A stretch of DNA of 62,461 nt, taken from contig CAJTJY010000003.1 of assembly GCA_910576975.1 (NCBI GenBank), positions 1 to 62,461 on the forward strand, read 5' to 3'. The notes below the pieces were generated by a model. It was not told where the DNA came from, ran no database searches, and was given only the letters and a program-made list of their open reading frames with translations. Source of the DNA: an uncultured Lachnospiraceae bacterium (GTDB taxonomy: Bacteria > Bacillota > Clostridia > Lachnospirales > Lachnospiraceae). The translations under genes and the position numbers were made by a program. Shown here in pieces: positions 34,922-43,509 of the stretch (positions are counted from its first letter, which is position 1; every line of letters begins with the position of its first letter).

Positions 34922-34994
34922 TTTCCGCATTTTGCAATTCATAGCGCCAAAAGGTCTTGCTGCCTTTGGCGCTATGAATTGCAAAATGCGGAAA
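34922..34994. repeat. Perfect 30-bp hairpin element, copy E
   Basis: Bases 34922-34951 are exactly complementary to 34965-34994, with a loop of 13 (AGGTCTTGCTGCC). The arm contains ATTTTGCAATTCATAGCGCC, shared with the element at 52923-53067. The loop carries the AAAGGTCTTGC string of the cloverleaf elements, so this looks like a minimal member without side arms. Confidence 0.9.
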
Positions 34995-35069
34995 CTCAAA
35001 GATAACAACCTTGATTTTTCGAGGCAAAGTTGATAGTATTTAGATTAGAGCATGGAGGATCAAAAGATT

Positions 35070-35840
35070 ATGGAAGCATATACAGGATTTGCAGAGGTAT
35101 ACGATCTGTTTATGGACAATGTCCCATATCAAGAATGGTGTGATTATCTGGTCAGCCTCCTTAGGGATTATCAGGCAGGCGATGGCTTGGTGCTGGAGCT
35201 GGGCTGCGGCACGGGGAAGATGACCCGGCTGCTGGCGCAGGCAGGATATGACATGATCGGCGTGGACTATTCGGAGGAAATGCTGCAGATTGCAAGGGAG
35301 GCTGCATGGGGGGAAAGGGGGCCTCAAAACACAGATATCTTATACCTTCTTCAGGATATGCGGGAGTTTGAATTGTATGGAACGGTAAGGGCGGTAGTCA
35401 GCGTCTGTGATTCGTTGAATTACATTTTAAAGGAAGAGGAGCTTCTTAAAGTGTTCCGCTTGGTGAATAATTATCTCGATCCGGGAGGGGTATTTATCTT
35501 TGACTTGAATACTCCTTATAAATACAGGGAAATCTTAGGAGAGAACACGATTTGCGAGAACCGCGAGCAAGGGAGCTTTATCTGGGAGAACTTTTATGAG
35601 GAAGAGGAGCAGGTCAATCAATATGATCTGACCTTGTTTATCCGGGACAGGGAACATCCAGGATTGTACCGGAAATATGAGGAGACGCATGTGCAGCGTG
35701 GATATGAAGCAGGCAGGATTGAGGAATTGCTGCAACAGGCAGGCATGGAATTTATTGCAGCTTACGACGCCTTTACCCGAGAGCCAGTAAAGGCGGACAG
35801 CGAGCGGATTTATGTGATTGCAAGAGAGAAAGGAAAATAG
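35070..35840 (+). CDS. Class I SAM-dependent methyltransferase
   Basis: Motif I VLELGCGTGKMTRLLA and motif II-like DMIGVDYSEEML define the SAM site; VVSVCDSLNYIL and GGVFIFDLNTPYKYRE follow. The family acts on small molecules; the substrate is unknown. The start is 35070 (GGAGG 11 bases upstream) or 35052. It is followed closely by hslO and nadE in one transcript. Confidence 0.87.
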   Translation: MEAYTGFAEVYDLFMDNVPYQEWCDYLVSLLRDYQAGDGLVLELGCGTGKMTRLLAQAGYDMIGVDYSEEMLQIAREAAWGERGPQNTDILYLLQDMREFELYGTVRAVVSVCDSLNYILKEEELLKVFRLVNNYLDPGGVFIFDLNTPYKYREILGENTICENREQGSFIWENFYEEEEQVNQYDLTLFIRDREHPGLYRKYEETHVQRGYEAGRIEELLQQAGMEFIAAYDAFTREPVKADSERIYVIAREKGK

Positions 35841-35845
35841 GATCA

Positions 35846-36730
35846 ATGAGTGCATACGGAGATTATATGGTAAGAGCGACGGCGGCGGACAGCCAGGTGC
35901 GTGCTTTTGCGGTGACTTCCAGGAATTTGGTGGAGCAAGCGAGGATTTATCATAATACTAGCCCAGTGATTACGGCGGCGCTTGGCAGGCTTTTGACTGG
36001 CGGGGTGATGATGGGGACGATGATGAAAGGGGAGAAAGACCTTCTGACGCTTCAGATCAAATGCGGTGGCGCTGCAAAGGGACTTGCCGTCACGGCGGAC
36101 AGCCAGGGGAATGTCAAAGGTTATCCCATGGTAGCAGATGTAATGCTGCCACCCAATGACAAGGGCAAGCTGGATGTAGGAGGGGCGTTGGGGCTTGGCA
36201 TTTTAAGCGTAATCAAGGACTTGGGGATGAAAGAGCCTTATGTGGGGCAGGTGGAGCTTAAGACGTCGGAAATTGCCGAGGACTTGACGTATTATTTTGC
36301 TGCTTCTGAGCAGACTCCCTCAGCGGTGGGCCTTGGCGTGCTCATGAATCGGGATAATACTGTAAAGCAAGCAGGAGGATTTATCATTCAGTTAATGCCA
36401 GACACCAAAGAGGAAGTGATACAGGCATTGGAAGAAAAGGTGGCGGCGACAGGCTCTGTCACGGATTTGCTGGATCAGGGAGTCATGCCAGAGCAATTAC
36501 TGGAACAACTATTGGGAGGGCTTCAAGTGGAAATAACAGAAAAGATTCCCGTGCAATATGCCTGCAACTGTTCCAAAGAACGTGTAACCCGGGTCATTGC
36601 CAGCATTGGAAGAAAGGATCTTCAGGAGATGATCGATGATCAAGAACCGATCGAGGTAAACTGCCAGTTCTGCGACAAGCGTTATATGTTTACCCCTGAG
36701 GAGTTAAGAAAATTGTTGCAAGATGAGTAA
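35846..36730 (+). CDS. hslO: Redox-regulated chaperone Hsp33
   Basis: A holdase activated by oxidation of its zinc centre. The four zinc cysteines are present as CNC (near residue 238) and CQFC (near 272), close to the C-terminus as expected. The N-terminal fold shows VRATAADSQVRAFAV and TAALGRLLTGGVMMG. At 294 aa it is typical. The gene lies 5 bases after the methyltransferase gene. Confidence 0.97.
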   Translation: MSAYGDYMVRATAADSQVRAFAVTSRNLVEQARIYHNTSPVITAALGRLLTGGVMMGTMMKGEKDLLTLQIKCGGAAKGLAVTADSQGNVKGYPMVADVMLPPNDKGKLDVGGALGLGILSVIKDLGMKEPYVGQVELKTSEIAEDLTYYFAASEQTPSAVGLGVLMNRDNTVKQAGGFIIQLMPDTKEEVIQALEEKVAATGSVTDLLDQGVMPEQLLEQLLGGLQVEITEKIPVQYACNCSKERVTRVIASIGRKDLQEMIDDQEPIEVNCQFCDKRYMFTPEELRKLLQDE

Positions 36731-36748
36731 CTGGAAAGGAGCCAGCCA

Positions 36749-38692
36749 ATGAAAGACGGATTTATCAGGGTGGCGGCGGTGACCCCGAAGATCAGGGTTG
36801 CCGATCCCGTATATAATCAAGAAAGAATTATGGAGAAGATAGCCGAAGCGGAGGAGAAACGGGCAGTGGTGACGGTATTTCCAGAATTGTGCATCACAGG
36901 GTATACCTGTGGCGATTTATTCTTAATGGAACCGCTGCTGCAGCAGGCAAAAGAGGCGCTTCTTCGGATTGCAGAGGATACGGCAGGCAAAAATATGCTG
37001 GTGTTTGTGGGTGTCCCCATAGCTCATAAGGGGCGGCTTTACAATACGGCAGCGGCACTGGCGAATGGAAAAGTACTGGGGCTTGTGCCTAAACGGTGTA
37101 TTCCCAGTTACAATGAATTTTATGAAGGGCGGCATTTTGCAGAAGGGATGGAAGGAACCGTGGAGGTTGATTTGGCAGAAGGAGTGCGCGCCCCCATGGG
37201 CACGCATCTGATGTTTATGCCAGACAGCCTGCCGGAATTTAAGATTTGTGCGGAGATTTGTGAAGATCTCTGGGCGCCGAATCCCCCCAGCATTGCCCAT
37301 GCGCTTGCCGGGGCAAACTTGATCGTCAACCTCTCTGCCAGCAATGAGTCTACGGGCAAGGACCGTTACCGCAAGAGCCTGGTGCAAGGGCAGTCGGCAC
37401 GTCTGATCTGCAGTTATGTCTATGCCAGCGCCGGAGAGGGAGAGTCTACCCAGGATCTGGTATTTTCTGGTCATAACCTGATTGCCGAAAACGGGATTAT
37501 GCTGGCGGAGGCGGAGCGTTTTCAAAACCAGTCTGTCTATGGAGAAATCGATATCCAGAAGTTGAATGGACAGCGTCGGCGTATGACCACTTTTCAGGAG
37601 AGGACGGACAGCCACCAGGAGATTTCTTTTCATCTAAGGCGGGAAGATACGACGCTGACACGGGCGGTAGATCCTATGCCTTTCGTGCCGACAGATGCAG
37701 AGGAGCGTCAAAAAAGATGCGAAGAAATTCTTGCGATGCAATCAATGGGACTCAAAAAACGTCTCGAGCATACGCATTGTTCGTGTGCAGTGGTTGGAAT
37801 CTCTGGAGGGCTCGATTCTACCCTTGCGCTTTTGGTCACTGTCCGTGCGTTTGATTTGCTGGGGCTTCCCAGGAACGGGATTTGTGCAGTTACCATGCCA
37901 GGATTTGGCACTACGGACCGGACATATGACAATGCGGTGAATTTGATTCAATGTCTTGGGGCGAGGTTTCAGGAAGTAGACATCAAAGAGGCAGTGCGGG
38001 TGCATTTTTCCGATATCGGGCAGCAGGAGCAGGTTCATGACGTGACGTATGAAAACGGACAGGCGAGGGAGCGCACCCAGATCTTAATGGATATTGCAAA
38101 CAAGGAAAACGGGCTGGTGATTGGTACCGGAGACATGTCTGAGCTGGCGCTTGGCTGGGCGACGTATAACGGCGACCACATGTCGATGTATGGCGTAAAT
38201 TCTTCCGTGCCAAAGACCTTGGTGCGGCATCTTGTAGGTTATTATGCAGATTGTTGCAAAGACAGGGAACTTGCTGGGATTTTGAGGGATATTTTGGATA
38301 CTCCGGTAAGCCCAGAGCTTTTGCCGCCGCAGGACGGGAAAATTTCTCAGAAGACGGAGGAACTTGTGGGACCTTATGCGTTGCATGATTTCTTTTTGTA
38401 CTATATGCTTCGCTTTGGGTTTGGACCGCAAAAAATTTTCCGGCTTGCAGAATGTGCGTTTTGCAAAGAAGGCATAGAAGACTCCTATGCGCCAGAAACG
38501 ATCTTAAAATGGCTTGAAATATTTACCAAAAGATTTTTCAGCCAGCAGTTTAAGCGCTCTTGCCTGCCAGACGGACCGAAGGTGGGCACTGTGGCGGTGT
38601 CTCCCAGGGGAGATCTGCGGATGCCAAGCGACGCCAGCGCTGCATTATGGCTGGAGCAGATTCACAAGATGCGGACGCACCGCGGGAGGTAG
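36749..38692 (+). CDS. nadE: Glutamine-dependent NAD+ synthetase
   Basis: The last step of NAD synthesis. The N-terminal nitrilase-type glutaminase domain has Glu in FPELCITGYTCGDL, Lys in LVPKRCIPSYNEF and nucleophile Cys in KICAEICEDLW (near 171). The C-terminal synthetase has the PP-loop GISGGLDSTLALL (near 350) and GTGDMSELALGW. At 647 aa it is the long glutamine-using type. Stop 38692 and the next start 38695 are almost joined. Confidence 0.97.
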   Translation: MKDGFIRVAAVTPKIRVADPVYNQERIMEKIAEAEEKRAVVTVFPELCITGYTCGDLFLMEPLLQQAKEALLRIAEDTAGKNMLVFVGVPIAHKGRLYNTAAALANGKVLGLVPKRCIPSYNEFYEGRHFAEGMEGTVEVDLAEGVRAPMGTHLMFMPDSLPEFKICAEICEDLWAPNPPSIAHALAGANLIVNLSASNESTGKDRYRKSLVQGQSARLICSYVYASAGEGESTQDLVFSGHNLIAENGIMLAEAERFQNQSVYGEIDIQKLNGQRRRMTTFQERTDSHQEISFHLRREDTTLTRAVDPMPFVPTDAEERQKRCEEILAMQSMGLKKRLEHTHCSCAVVGISGGLDSTLALLVTVRAFDLLGLPRNGICAVTMPGFGTTDRTYDNAVNLIQCLGARFQEVDIKEAVRVHFSDIGQQEQVHDVTYENGQARERTQILMDIANKENGLVIGTGDMSELALGWATYNGDHMSMYGVNSSVPKTLVRHLVGYYADCCKDRELAGILRDILDTPVSPELLPPQDGKISQKTEELVGPYALHDFFLYYMLRFGFGPQKIFRLAECAFCKEGIEDSYAPETILKWLEIFTKRFFSQQFKRSCLPDGPKVGTVAVSPRGDLRMPSDASAALWLEQIHKMRTHRGR

Positions 38693-38694
38693 AA

Positions 38695-39210
38695 ATGGAT
38701 TATATGGTGTTATATGCCAGTGTAACCGGAAATACCAAGAAAGTCGCCACTGAGATCTTCAGCGCTTTGCCGGGAATGTCCAAGGATATGCAGAATATCG
38801 AGGAATACAGGGGCAAGGACGCAGATATATTTTTCATAGGTTTTTGGGTAGACCGCGGCACCTTGGGCATGCCGGTGATCAATGTGCTTTCGGAGCTGCA
38901 TAACAAAAAGATCGCCCTCTTTGGCACCTGCGGCATGGGGCGTGGAACGGAATATTACAGGGACATTGAACAGAAAGCCAAGGTTTGGATTCCAGATGAT
39001 TGTGAATACTTGGGAATGTTTCTCTGTCAAGGCAAGATGCCTATGAAAGTCCGGGAGAAGTATGAGATTTCCAGAGAGGATCCCAGAGAGGAGGCATTTC
39101 GCAAGCAGATGTTGAAGAACTTTGATGAAGCCTTGTTTCATCCCAATAGCCAGGACTTGGAGGACGCCAGGGCGTTTGCAGAGTCTTTGACAGCGCAAAA
39201 AGATAACTAG
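38695..39210 (+). CDS. Flavodoxin-family protein, 171 aa
   Basis: FMN-binding electron carrier fold: VLYASVTGNTKKVATEIF is the phosphate-binding loop (T/S-x-T-G-N-T), and FFIGFWVDRGTLGMPV and KKIALFGTCGMG match the flavin-contact loops. Gut Clostridia carry such proteins as partners of reductases, including bilirubin reductase, but no reductase is next to it here. GGGAGGT precedes the start. It ends the methyltransferase-hslO-nadE run. Confidence 0.85.
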   Translation: MDYMVLYASVTGNTKKVATEIFSALPGMSKDMQNIEEYRGKDADIFFIGFWVDRGTLGMPVINVLSELHNKKIALFGTCGMGRGTEYYRDIEQKAKVWIPDDCEYLGMFLCQGKMPMKVREKYEISREDPREEAFRKQMLKNFDEALFHPNSQDLEDARAFAESLTAQKDN

Positions 39211-39254
39211 AAAGCGGCTTTAAAGCTGGATGGGAATCGTCAATGAGAAAAATA

Positions 39255-39283
39255 TTGAACAAATTTGCGGGGGCGTATATACT
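39255..39283 (+). promoter_or_regulatory. Promoter of the Wadjet operon
   Basis: TTGAAC (39255-39260), a 17-base spacer and TATACT (39278-39283). The predicted start near 39290 leaves a very short leader before jetD at 39305. Confidence 0.75.
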
Positions 39284-39304
39284 GGAAGAAAGAGGAAAGT
39301 TGCC

Positions 39305-40288
39305 ATGAAACGGATTTCTTTGGAAACGTTGATGAAACGTCATCCGAATGATGAGTATGAACAGCAGTATGCTTATATTATGAGGCTTCTCGCCGAAGGA
39401 ACATTGAAACCAGTTAAGAGCGCCGGGACGAATGGCAGGAAACCGGCGCTCTGTCTTTCTTATTGGGTAAAGGAGGAAGCGGACGAGTCTTTGAAAGAGC
39501 TGGAAGAAGAATTAAAATTCCGGCTTGTGCCTCTAATTGCTACCGACTATTACTTGTCTCATTTGAAGGAATATCAAAAGGACAGGGAATGGGTGTTGAG
39601 ACTCAATCAGTACTTAGCGTCCAATCGGGAACAGTTACAGCAGCAAGAATCACTCAATGAGCGCAGCTTTGAGATCTGGAACCGTGAGAAATTCCTGACC
39701 AGGGAACAGGGAGCAAAGATTCTCAGGCGGTGTGGGCTTATGCAGGACTTTCTCAATACCTATGAGACGGCGGAACCGATTGCCTACTATTGCCATAGTA
39801 GACAGGTTCCTCAGAATATGCTGGTTTTGGAGAACAAAGATACTTTTTTCAGTATGCGCAAATTTCTTTTGCAGGGAAACGGCAGGATTTTTGGAGAGCA
39901 AATTGGTACGTTGATTTATGGCGGGGGAAAGAGGGTGATTAAGTCTTTTGAGGACTTTGAGAGCTCCGTGGAGCCTTATATGGCAGCGGAGGAAAATAAG
40001 ATTTATTATTTTGGCGATTTGGATTATGAGGGAATTGGGATTTACGAAAGCTTGATACGCCAGTGCCAGGGGAAGAGAAAGCCGGTTCCCTTTCAGGCAG
40101 CCTATGAGCGGATGCTTGAGAAAGCGGCACAGGTCAAAGAATTGCCAAAGACGAAAGAACAGCAGAATCGCAATCTCACAGGCGGGTTTTATACATATTT
40201 TGCCAAGGAAACTGTGGAGCAGATGCAGGAAATTCTTGAAAAAGACCAATATATTCCCCAAGAGATCTTGAATCTTTGGGATTTTTAG
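39305..40288 (+). CDS. jetD: Wadjet nuclease subunit JetD
   Basis: JetD is the TOPRIM-type nuclease that cuts circular plasmid DNA extruded by the JetABC motor. The C-terminal half has the TOPRIM acidic residues: Glu in VLENKDTFF and the Asp pair in FGDLDYEGIGIYESL, about 60-70 residues apart. The N-terminal half is a helical DNA-binding part (GRKPALCLSYWV). At 327 aa it is a compact version. I chose 39305 (AGAGGAAAG upstream). It leads the operon (D first), an arrangement I associate with the rarer Wadjet types, but I cannot verify the type number. Confidence 0.88.
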   Translation: MKRISLETLMKRHPNDEYEQQYAYIMRLLAEGTLKPVKSAGTNGRKPALCLSYWVKEEADESLKELEEELKFRLVPLIATDYYLSHLKEYQKDREWVLRLNQYLASNREQLQQQESLNERSFEIWNREKFLTREQGAKILRRCGLMQDFLNTYETAEPIAYYCHSRQVPQNMLVLENKDTFFSMRKFLLQGNGRIFGEQIGTLIYGGGKRVIKSFEDFESSVEPYMAAEENKIYYFGDLDYEGIGIYESLIRQCQGKRKPVPFQAAYERMLEKAAQVKELPKTKEQQNRNLTGGFYTYFAKETVEQMQEILEKDQYIPQEILNLWDF

Positions 40289-40360
40289 ACTATGAATGCG
40301 TTAGCAAAAGCTGTTCAAGCAGGACTGCTGCCTGCATTTTAGAAAAGAGGTGTAAATAAG

Positions 40361-40876
40361 ATGGATCAAGAGAAGAGAGAAAGGTATAAAGAAGTTTTAC
40401 AGAGAGCTTATCTCGACGGGGTATTGAAAATCATTTGGAGCGGTTCAGGCTTTTCGATGGCTGTTGATTCGAAACAGAGAAAACTGATTCCAGAGATAAA
40501 TGAAGAAGATTTTGTAGAATATGCGTTTTCAACGATTAAGCTTGTGATTGATTTGGCGGAAGAAAGAGATGTCGGAAAATCAAACGGTGATTTGGAGACC
40601 GCTAAATTAATTTTTCAAAAAGAGCATGACTTAAGGAATCATCTTTATATCAAAAAGAATAGTAAAATTGACTGTTTTAAATTATTGGAATATGATGTAA
40701 TCAGTCATAGAAATGAAGAAGACCCGGGGAAAATAGAAGCTACCTCTGTGATTTTAAAGATGGTTATTGAAAAAGATAATGAGGAAAAGATATATTCATT
40801 TGAGGCCTCCCAAAGAGATTTAGAAGATATGATTGATAAGTTAGTGGGATTAAAAGAAAAACTGGATGCTATTTAG
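40361..40876 (+). CDS. Unknown 171-aa protein inserted in the Wadjet operon
   Basis: No family recognised. It is cytoplasmic, without membrane segments, with helical ends. The last 65 residues read as strand-strand-strand-long helix (YDVISHRNE, then ATSVILKMVIEK, IYSFEASQRDLEDMIDKLV), which recalls a COMM-type C-terminal domain; this is a shape impression only. Base composition is more AT-rich than in jetD and jetA, as in the two following genes. AGAGGTG precedes the ATG. It begins 72 bases after jetD and ends 15 bases before the antitoxin gene, so it may belong to the toxin-antitoxin insertion. Confidence 0.7.
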   Translation: MDQEKRERYKEVLQRAYLDGVLKIIWSGSGFSMAVDSKQRKLIPEINEEDFVEYAFSTIKLVIDLAEERDVGKSNGDLETAKLIFQKEHDLRNHLYIKKNSKIDCFKLLEYDVISHRNEEDPGKIEATSVILKMVIEKDNEEKIYSFEASQRDLEDMIDKLVGLKEKLDAI

Positions 40877-40891
40877 AATGGGGGAATAGAG

Positions 40892-41317
40892 ATGACAGAA
40901 TTTGTAATGAAAGCATCTATGAGAGAATTTCCAGAGATGCCGTATACATATAAGAAACAAAATTTGGAACAAAAGGATTATGAAACGGGATTAAACTTGA
41001 AGTATAGCGTGTATAATAAAAGTATGAAACATAAAATTATACTAATAAAGAACGCTCATATAAAAAATCAGGAAATTCGGCAATATTTTAAAAAAGTTGA
41101 AAAGAATTTTACTCATATTGAAATAGATCATAAAAAATTGGGTGGTATGCCTGTCATTAAAAATACCAGGATTCCAGTCAGCTTGGTTGCTGCATGTCTC
41201 AAAGACGAGATGACATTACAGGAAATTTGCCAGGAATATAAATTGGCGCAAGAAGATATCGAACAGGCGATGGAATATATCATTGAAATCCTGGATATTC
41301 CATATCAGGAAGGATAA
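40892..41317 (+). CDS. DUF433 antitoxin-like protein
   Basis: The C-terminal 60 residues are a DUF433 domain: GGMPVIKNTRIPVSLVA, then LQEICQEYKLAQEDIEQAM, a small helix-turn-helix that serves as antitoxin and DNA-binding part in predicted DUF433/DUF5615 modules. The N-terminal 75 residues are basic, AT-rich coding and unmatched. The gene ends two bases before the DUF5615 gene, the usual antitoxin-then-toxin order. It would bind the toxin and perhaps repress the module. Confidence 0.85.
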   Translation: MTEFVMKASMREFPEMPYTYKKQNLEQKDYETGLNLKYSVYNKSMKHKIILIKNAHIKNQEIRQYFKKVEKNFTHIEIDHKKLGGMPVIKNTRIPVSLVAACLKDEMTLQEICQEYKLAQEDIEQAMEYIIEILDIPYQEG

Positions 41318-41319
41318 GT

Positions 41320-41736
41320 ATGAGGATATTATTGGATGAAAATATCACACAAAAATCAATTCCGGTTTTGGAGAAATATGGACATGATGTCATTCATGTG
41401 CTACATAGATTTTATGCAGGAGAAAGTGATGAGGATGTATTTCGGCTGGCTTTGGAGGAACAGCGGGCGCTGATTACCCTAAATGGCAAAGATTTTGTGA
41501 TTTTAATTCCACCCAGAGCAGAGTTGGAGCTGCATTATGGACTGATATGGCTTAGAGGATTTCAGGTCACAAATAAGACTTATGAATGTATTATGGATGC
41601 GATTGGGCTTTATTTGAAAAATAAAGGAGAATCCATTGTAAATACATATTTTGTGGTAAAAAAGAGAGAGGGAGTTTATGAGATGATTCAGAGATTCCCC
41701 CGCTTTTCCCACCGAGCTGCATCTCTGGAACAATAA
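41320..41736 (+). CDS. DUF5615 PIN-like toxin (predicted RNase)
   Basis: A PIN-like nuclease family protein of 138 aa. It begins MRILLDENIT (first acidic site), has HDVIHVLHRFYAGESDEDVF, and the ALITLNGKDF motif in the place of the later acidic cluster, where an Asn replaces one Asp seen in some relatives. The partner DUF433 gene is directly upstream. Only 12 bases separate it from jetA, so it is expected to be translated with the Wadjet genes. The C-terminus extends about 20 residues past the domain. Confidence 0.85.
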   Translation: MRILLDENITQKSIPVLEKYGHDVIHVLHRFYAGESDEDVFRLALEEQRALITLNGKDFVILIPPRAELELHYGLIWLRGFQVTNKTYECIMDAIGLYLKNKGESIVNTYFVVKKREGVYEMIQRFPRFSHRAASLEQ

Positions 41737-41748
41737 ACGGAGGAAGCC

Positions 41749-43389
41749 ATGCAATACGATTTTTTAAAGCATTTCCCCAGGAGAATGAAAAATGTAGGCC
41801 TCTATGCGGTGCTGGTTCAAAACAGCCTGCAGAAAGCAACCTGGAAGAAATATGATTTTCAAAAGATGGACGAGCAGTTTAACCTTATCTTTACGGTGCT
41901 TCTCTATATCATGGAACAGTCCCTGAAAGAGGAGCCGTGTACCATCGATGATATCGGCGCCTTTTTGGACACGGTAAACGCACAGTATTTCCGAAAGAAA
42001 ATGACTTATGAAGACTGCCGCAATTTAGGGGATTTTATTGTGAATGTGATTCTTTCCAACGAAGGAAAGGGAATGAATTTTGACGGATTTCATTTTGAGC
42101 AAAACGTGTATCAAACCATGACGATCAGCTATATTGCCAATCGGGTTGTCTACAGTGACCAGGATGTGAAGCGCACTTCTTATTATCTTACCGATGACGG
42201 TTACAATCTTTTGCTATCCACGCTGGAAATTGAAAATAATATGAAGCTCACCATCCATGAGATGATTTTTCAAATGCATCTGGAAAAACAGAGCTATGAC
42301 AAGGCGGCAGATGAGATTAAGAATGTCTTTCACCTTTTGCGGATTCAGCTTCAGAAAATAGAGGAGGCAATGAGGAAAATCCGCAGGAATGCCCTCAATT
42401 ATTCTGTGCAGGACTATCAGGAGATTTTAAATGAAAACTTAGAGACGATCAGTGAGACGAAAGAAAAATTTAAGAATTACCGGGAATTGGTAAAAAGCCG
42501 GGTGCAAGAGTTAGAGGAAGCAAACATCAATCTGCGAAAGCTTACAGACAAGGAACAGGAAAAGCTTTGTCATTTAAAGGTGATTGAGCAGTATCTAAGC
42601 CGCGCTATGGAGGAACACCAGAAGATTTTGAACAGTCATTTCGATTTGAAATTTTTGTATACCAAGGAACTGGAAGCGCTGTCGCAGATGTCCCTGATTC
42701 AAAGGTTTCCGTTGCGCAGCAGCTTGTATGATAAGATTTTAGAACGGCCAGACGCTTTGGAACGGTTGGAATATTTTCTTCGGCCGTTATTTTACCAGGA
42801 GGCAGAGAAATCTTATAATCTCAAGAAAGCGTTCCAGCTTCAGAGGCCGCTGCAAAAGGTCCAAGAGGCAGAGCCGGAAGAACGGCTGGATTTTGACAGC
42901 GGAGCCTGGGAACAGGAGCAGCAACAGATGCGCAGGGAGAAGTTAAGCCAGTATCAGAAAAGCTTGTCCTTTCTGCTGGAACAGGTAGCAGAAGCAGGGG
43001 AACTTTCCTTAATGGAGCTATCTGAGCGAGTCAAAGGAACAGACAGGCAGCAGGAGTTGATTCCGAATGTGGAAATATTTAAAGAAATCATGGTGGAGCT
43101 GATCCGTAATAAAGAGATTGATATTGCCGTCCTTGGGAAAGAAAAGAGCGAATATATTCAGGAACCGTCCAAAGATTTCCAACTGAATGTGACCTTGCTG
43201 CAGATTGTGGAAGAATCACCCCGGTTTCAGGGGATTTTGGGAATAGAAGCATTCCGTCTCCAAGATGGGAAAGCAGTGGAATTTACAGATGTGCACGATG
43301 AATTTGGAAATCAGAAAACGATCCGCTGTTCCAATGTGCTGATACGAGTCAGGGAGGATGACAAAGCGCAAAAATTTACTGATTTTTGA
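41749..43389 (+). CDS. jetA: Wadjet kleisin-like subunit JetA
   Basis: JetA is the MukF/kleisin-like bridge of the Wadjet SMC complex. The 546-aa protein has a helical N-terminal winged-helix-like part (NLIFTVLLYIMEQSLKE), a YFLTDDGY-like motif (SYYLTDDGYNLLLSTLE), a coiled-coil middle (about 190-310), and a C-terminal winged helix (MELSERVKG... VEIFKEIMVELIRNKEIDIAVLG). Identification rests on position before JetB/JetC, length and helical architecture, not on a strong motif. ACGGAGGAAG precedes the ATG. Confidence 0.82.
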   Translation: MQYDFLKHFPRRMKNVGLYAVLVQNSLQKATWKKYDFQKMDEQFNLIFTVLLYIMEQSLKEEPCTIDDIGAFLDTVNAQYFRKKMTYEDCRNLGDFIVNVILSNEGKGMNFDGFHFEQNVYQTMTISYIANRVVYSDQDVKRTSYYLTDDGYNLLLSTLEIENNMKLTIHEMIFQMHLEKQSYDKAADEIKNVFHLLRIQLQKIEEAMRKIRRNALNYSVQDYQEILNENLETISETKEKFKNYRELVKSRVQELEEANINLRKLTDKEQEKLCHLKVIEQYLSRAMEEHQKILNSHFDLKFLYTKELEALSQMSLIQRFPLRSSLYDKILERPDALERLEYFLRPLFYQEAEKSYNLKKAFQLQRPLQKVQEAEPEERLDFDSGAWEQEQQQMRREKLSQYQKSLSFLLEQVAEAGELSLMELSERVKGTDRQQELIPNVEIFKEIMVELIRNKEIDIAVLGKEKSEYIQEPSKDFQLNVTLLQIVEESPRFQGILGIEAFRLQDGKAVEFTDVHDEFGNQKTIRCSNVLIRVREDDKAQKFTDF

Positions 43390-43391
43390 CA

Positions 43392-43509
43392 AGATGCCAG
43401 TATGCGCCAAGGAGGGCAGAACGGAGGAAATCATGGAATATGAAGCTACAAGATGCCAGTATGCGCCAAGGAGGGCGGAATGGAGGAGATCATGGGATAT
43501 GAAGTAGAA
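43392..43509 (+). repeat. 59-bp tandem duplication covering the jetB start
   Basis: Unit 1 (43392-43450) and unit 2 (43451-43509) match at 52 of 59 positions. Each carries the ribosome site GGAGGAAATC or GGAGGAGATC and an ATG. In unit 1 the ATG at 43433 opens a 24-codon frame ending at TAG 43505-43507, inside the start of jetB (ATG 43492). Confidence 0.9.

Noticed and set aside
41320..41736. DUF5615 toxin judged inactive because an Asp is replaced by Asn in TLNGKDF
   Set aside because: Variation at this site is, to my memory, found in intact family members; the other acidic residues are present, so inactivity cannot be claimed.
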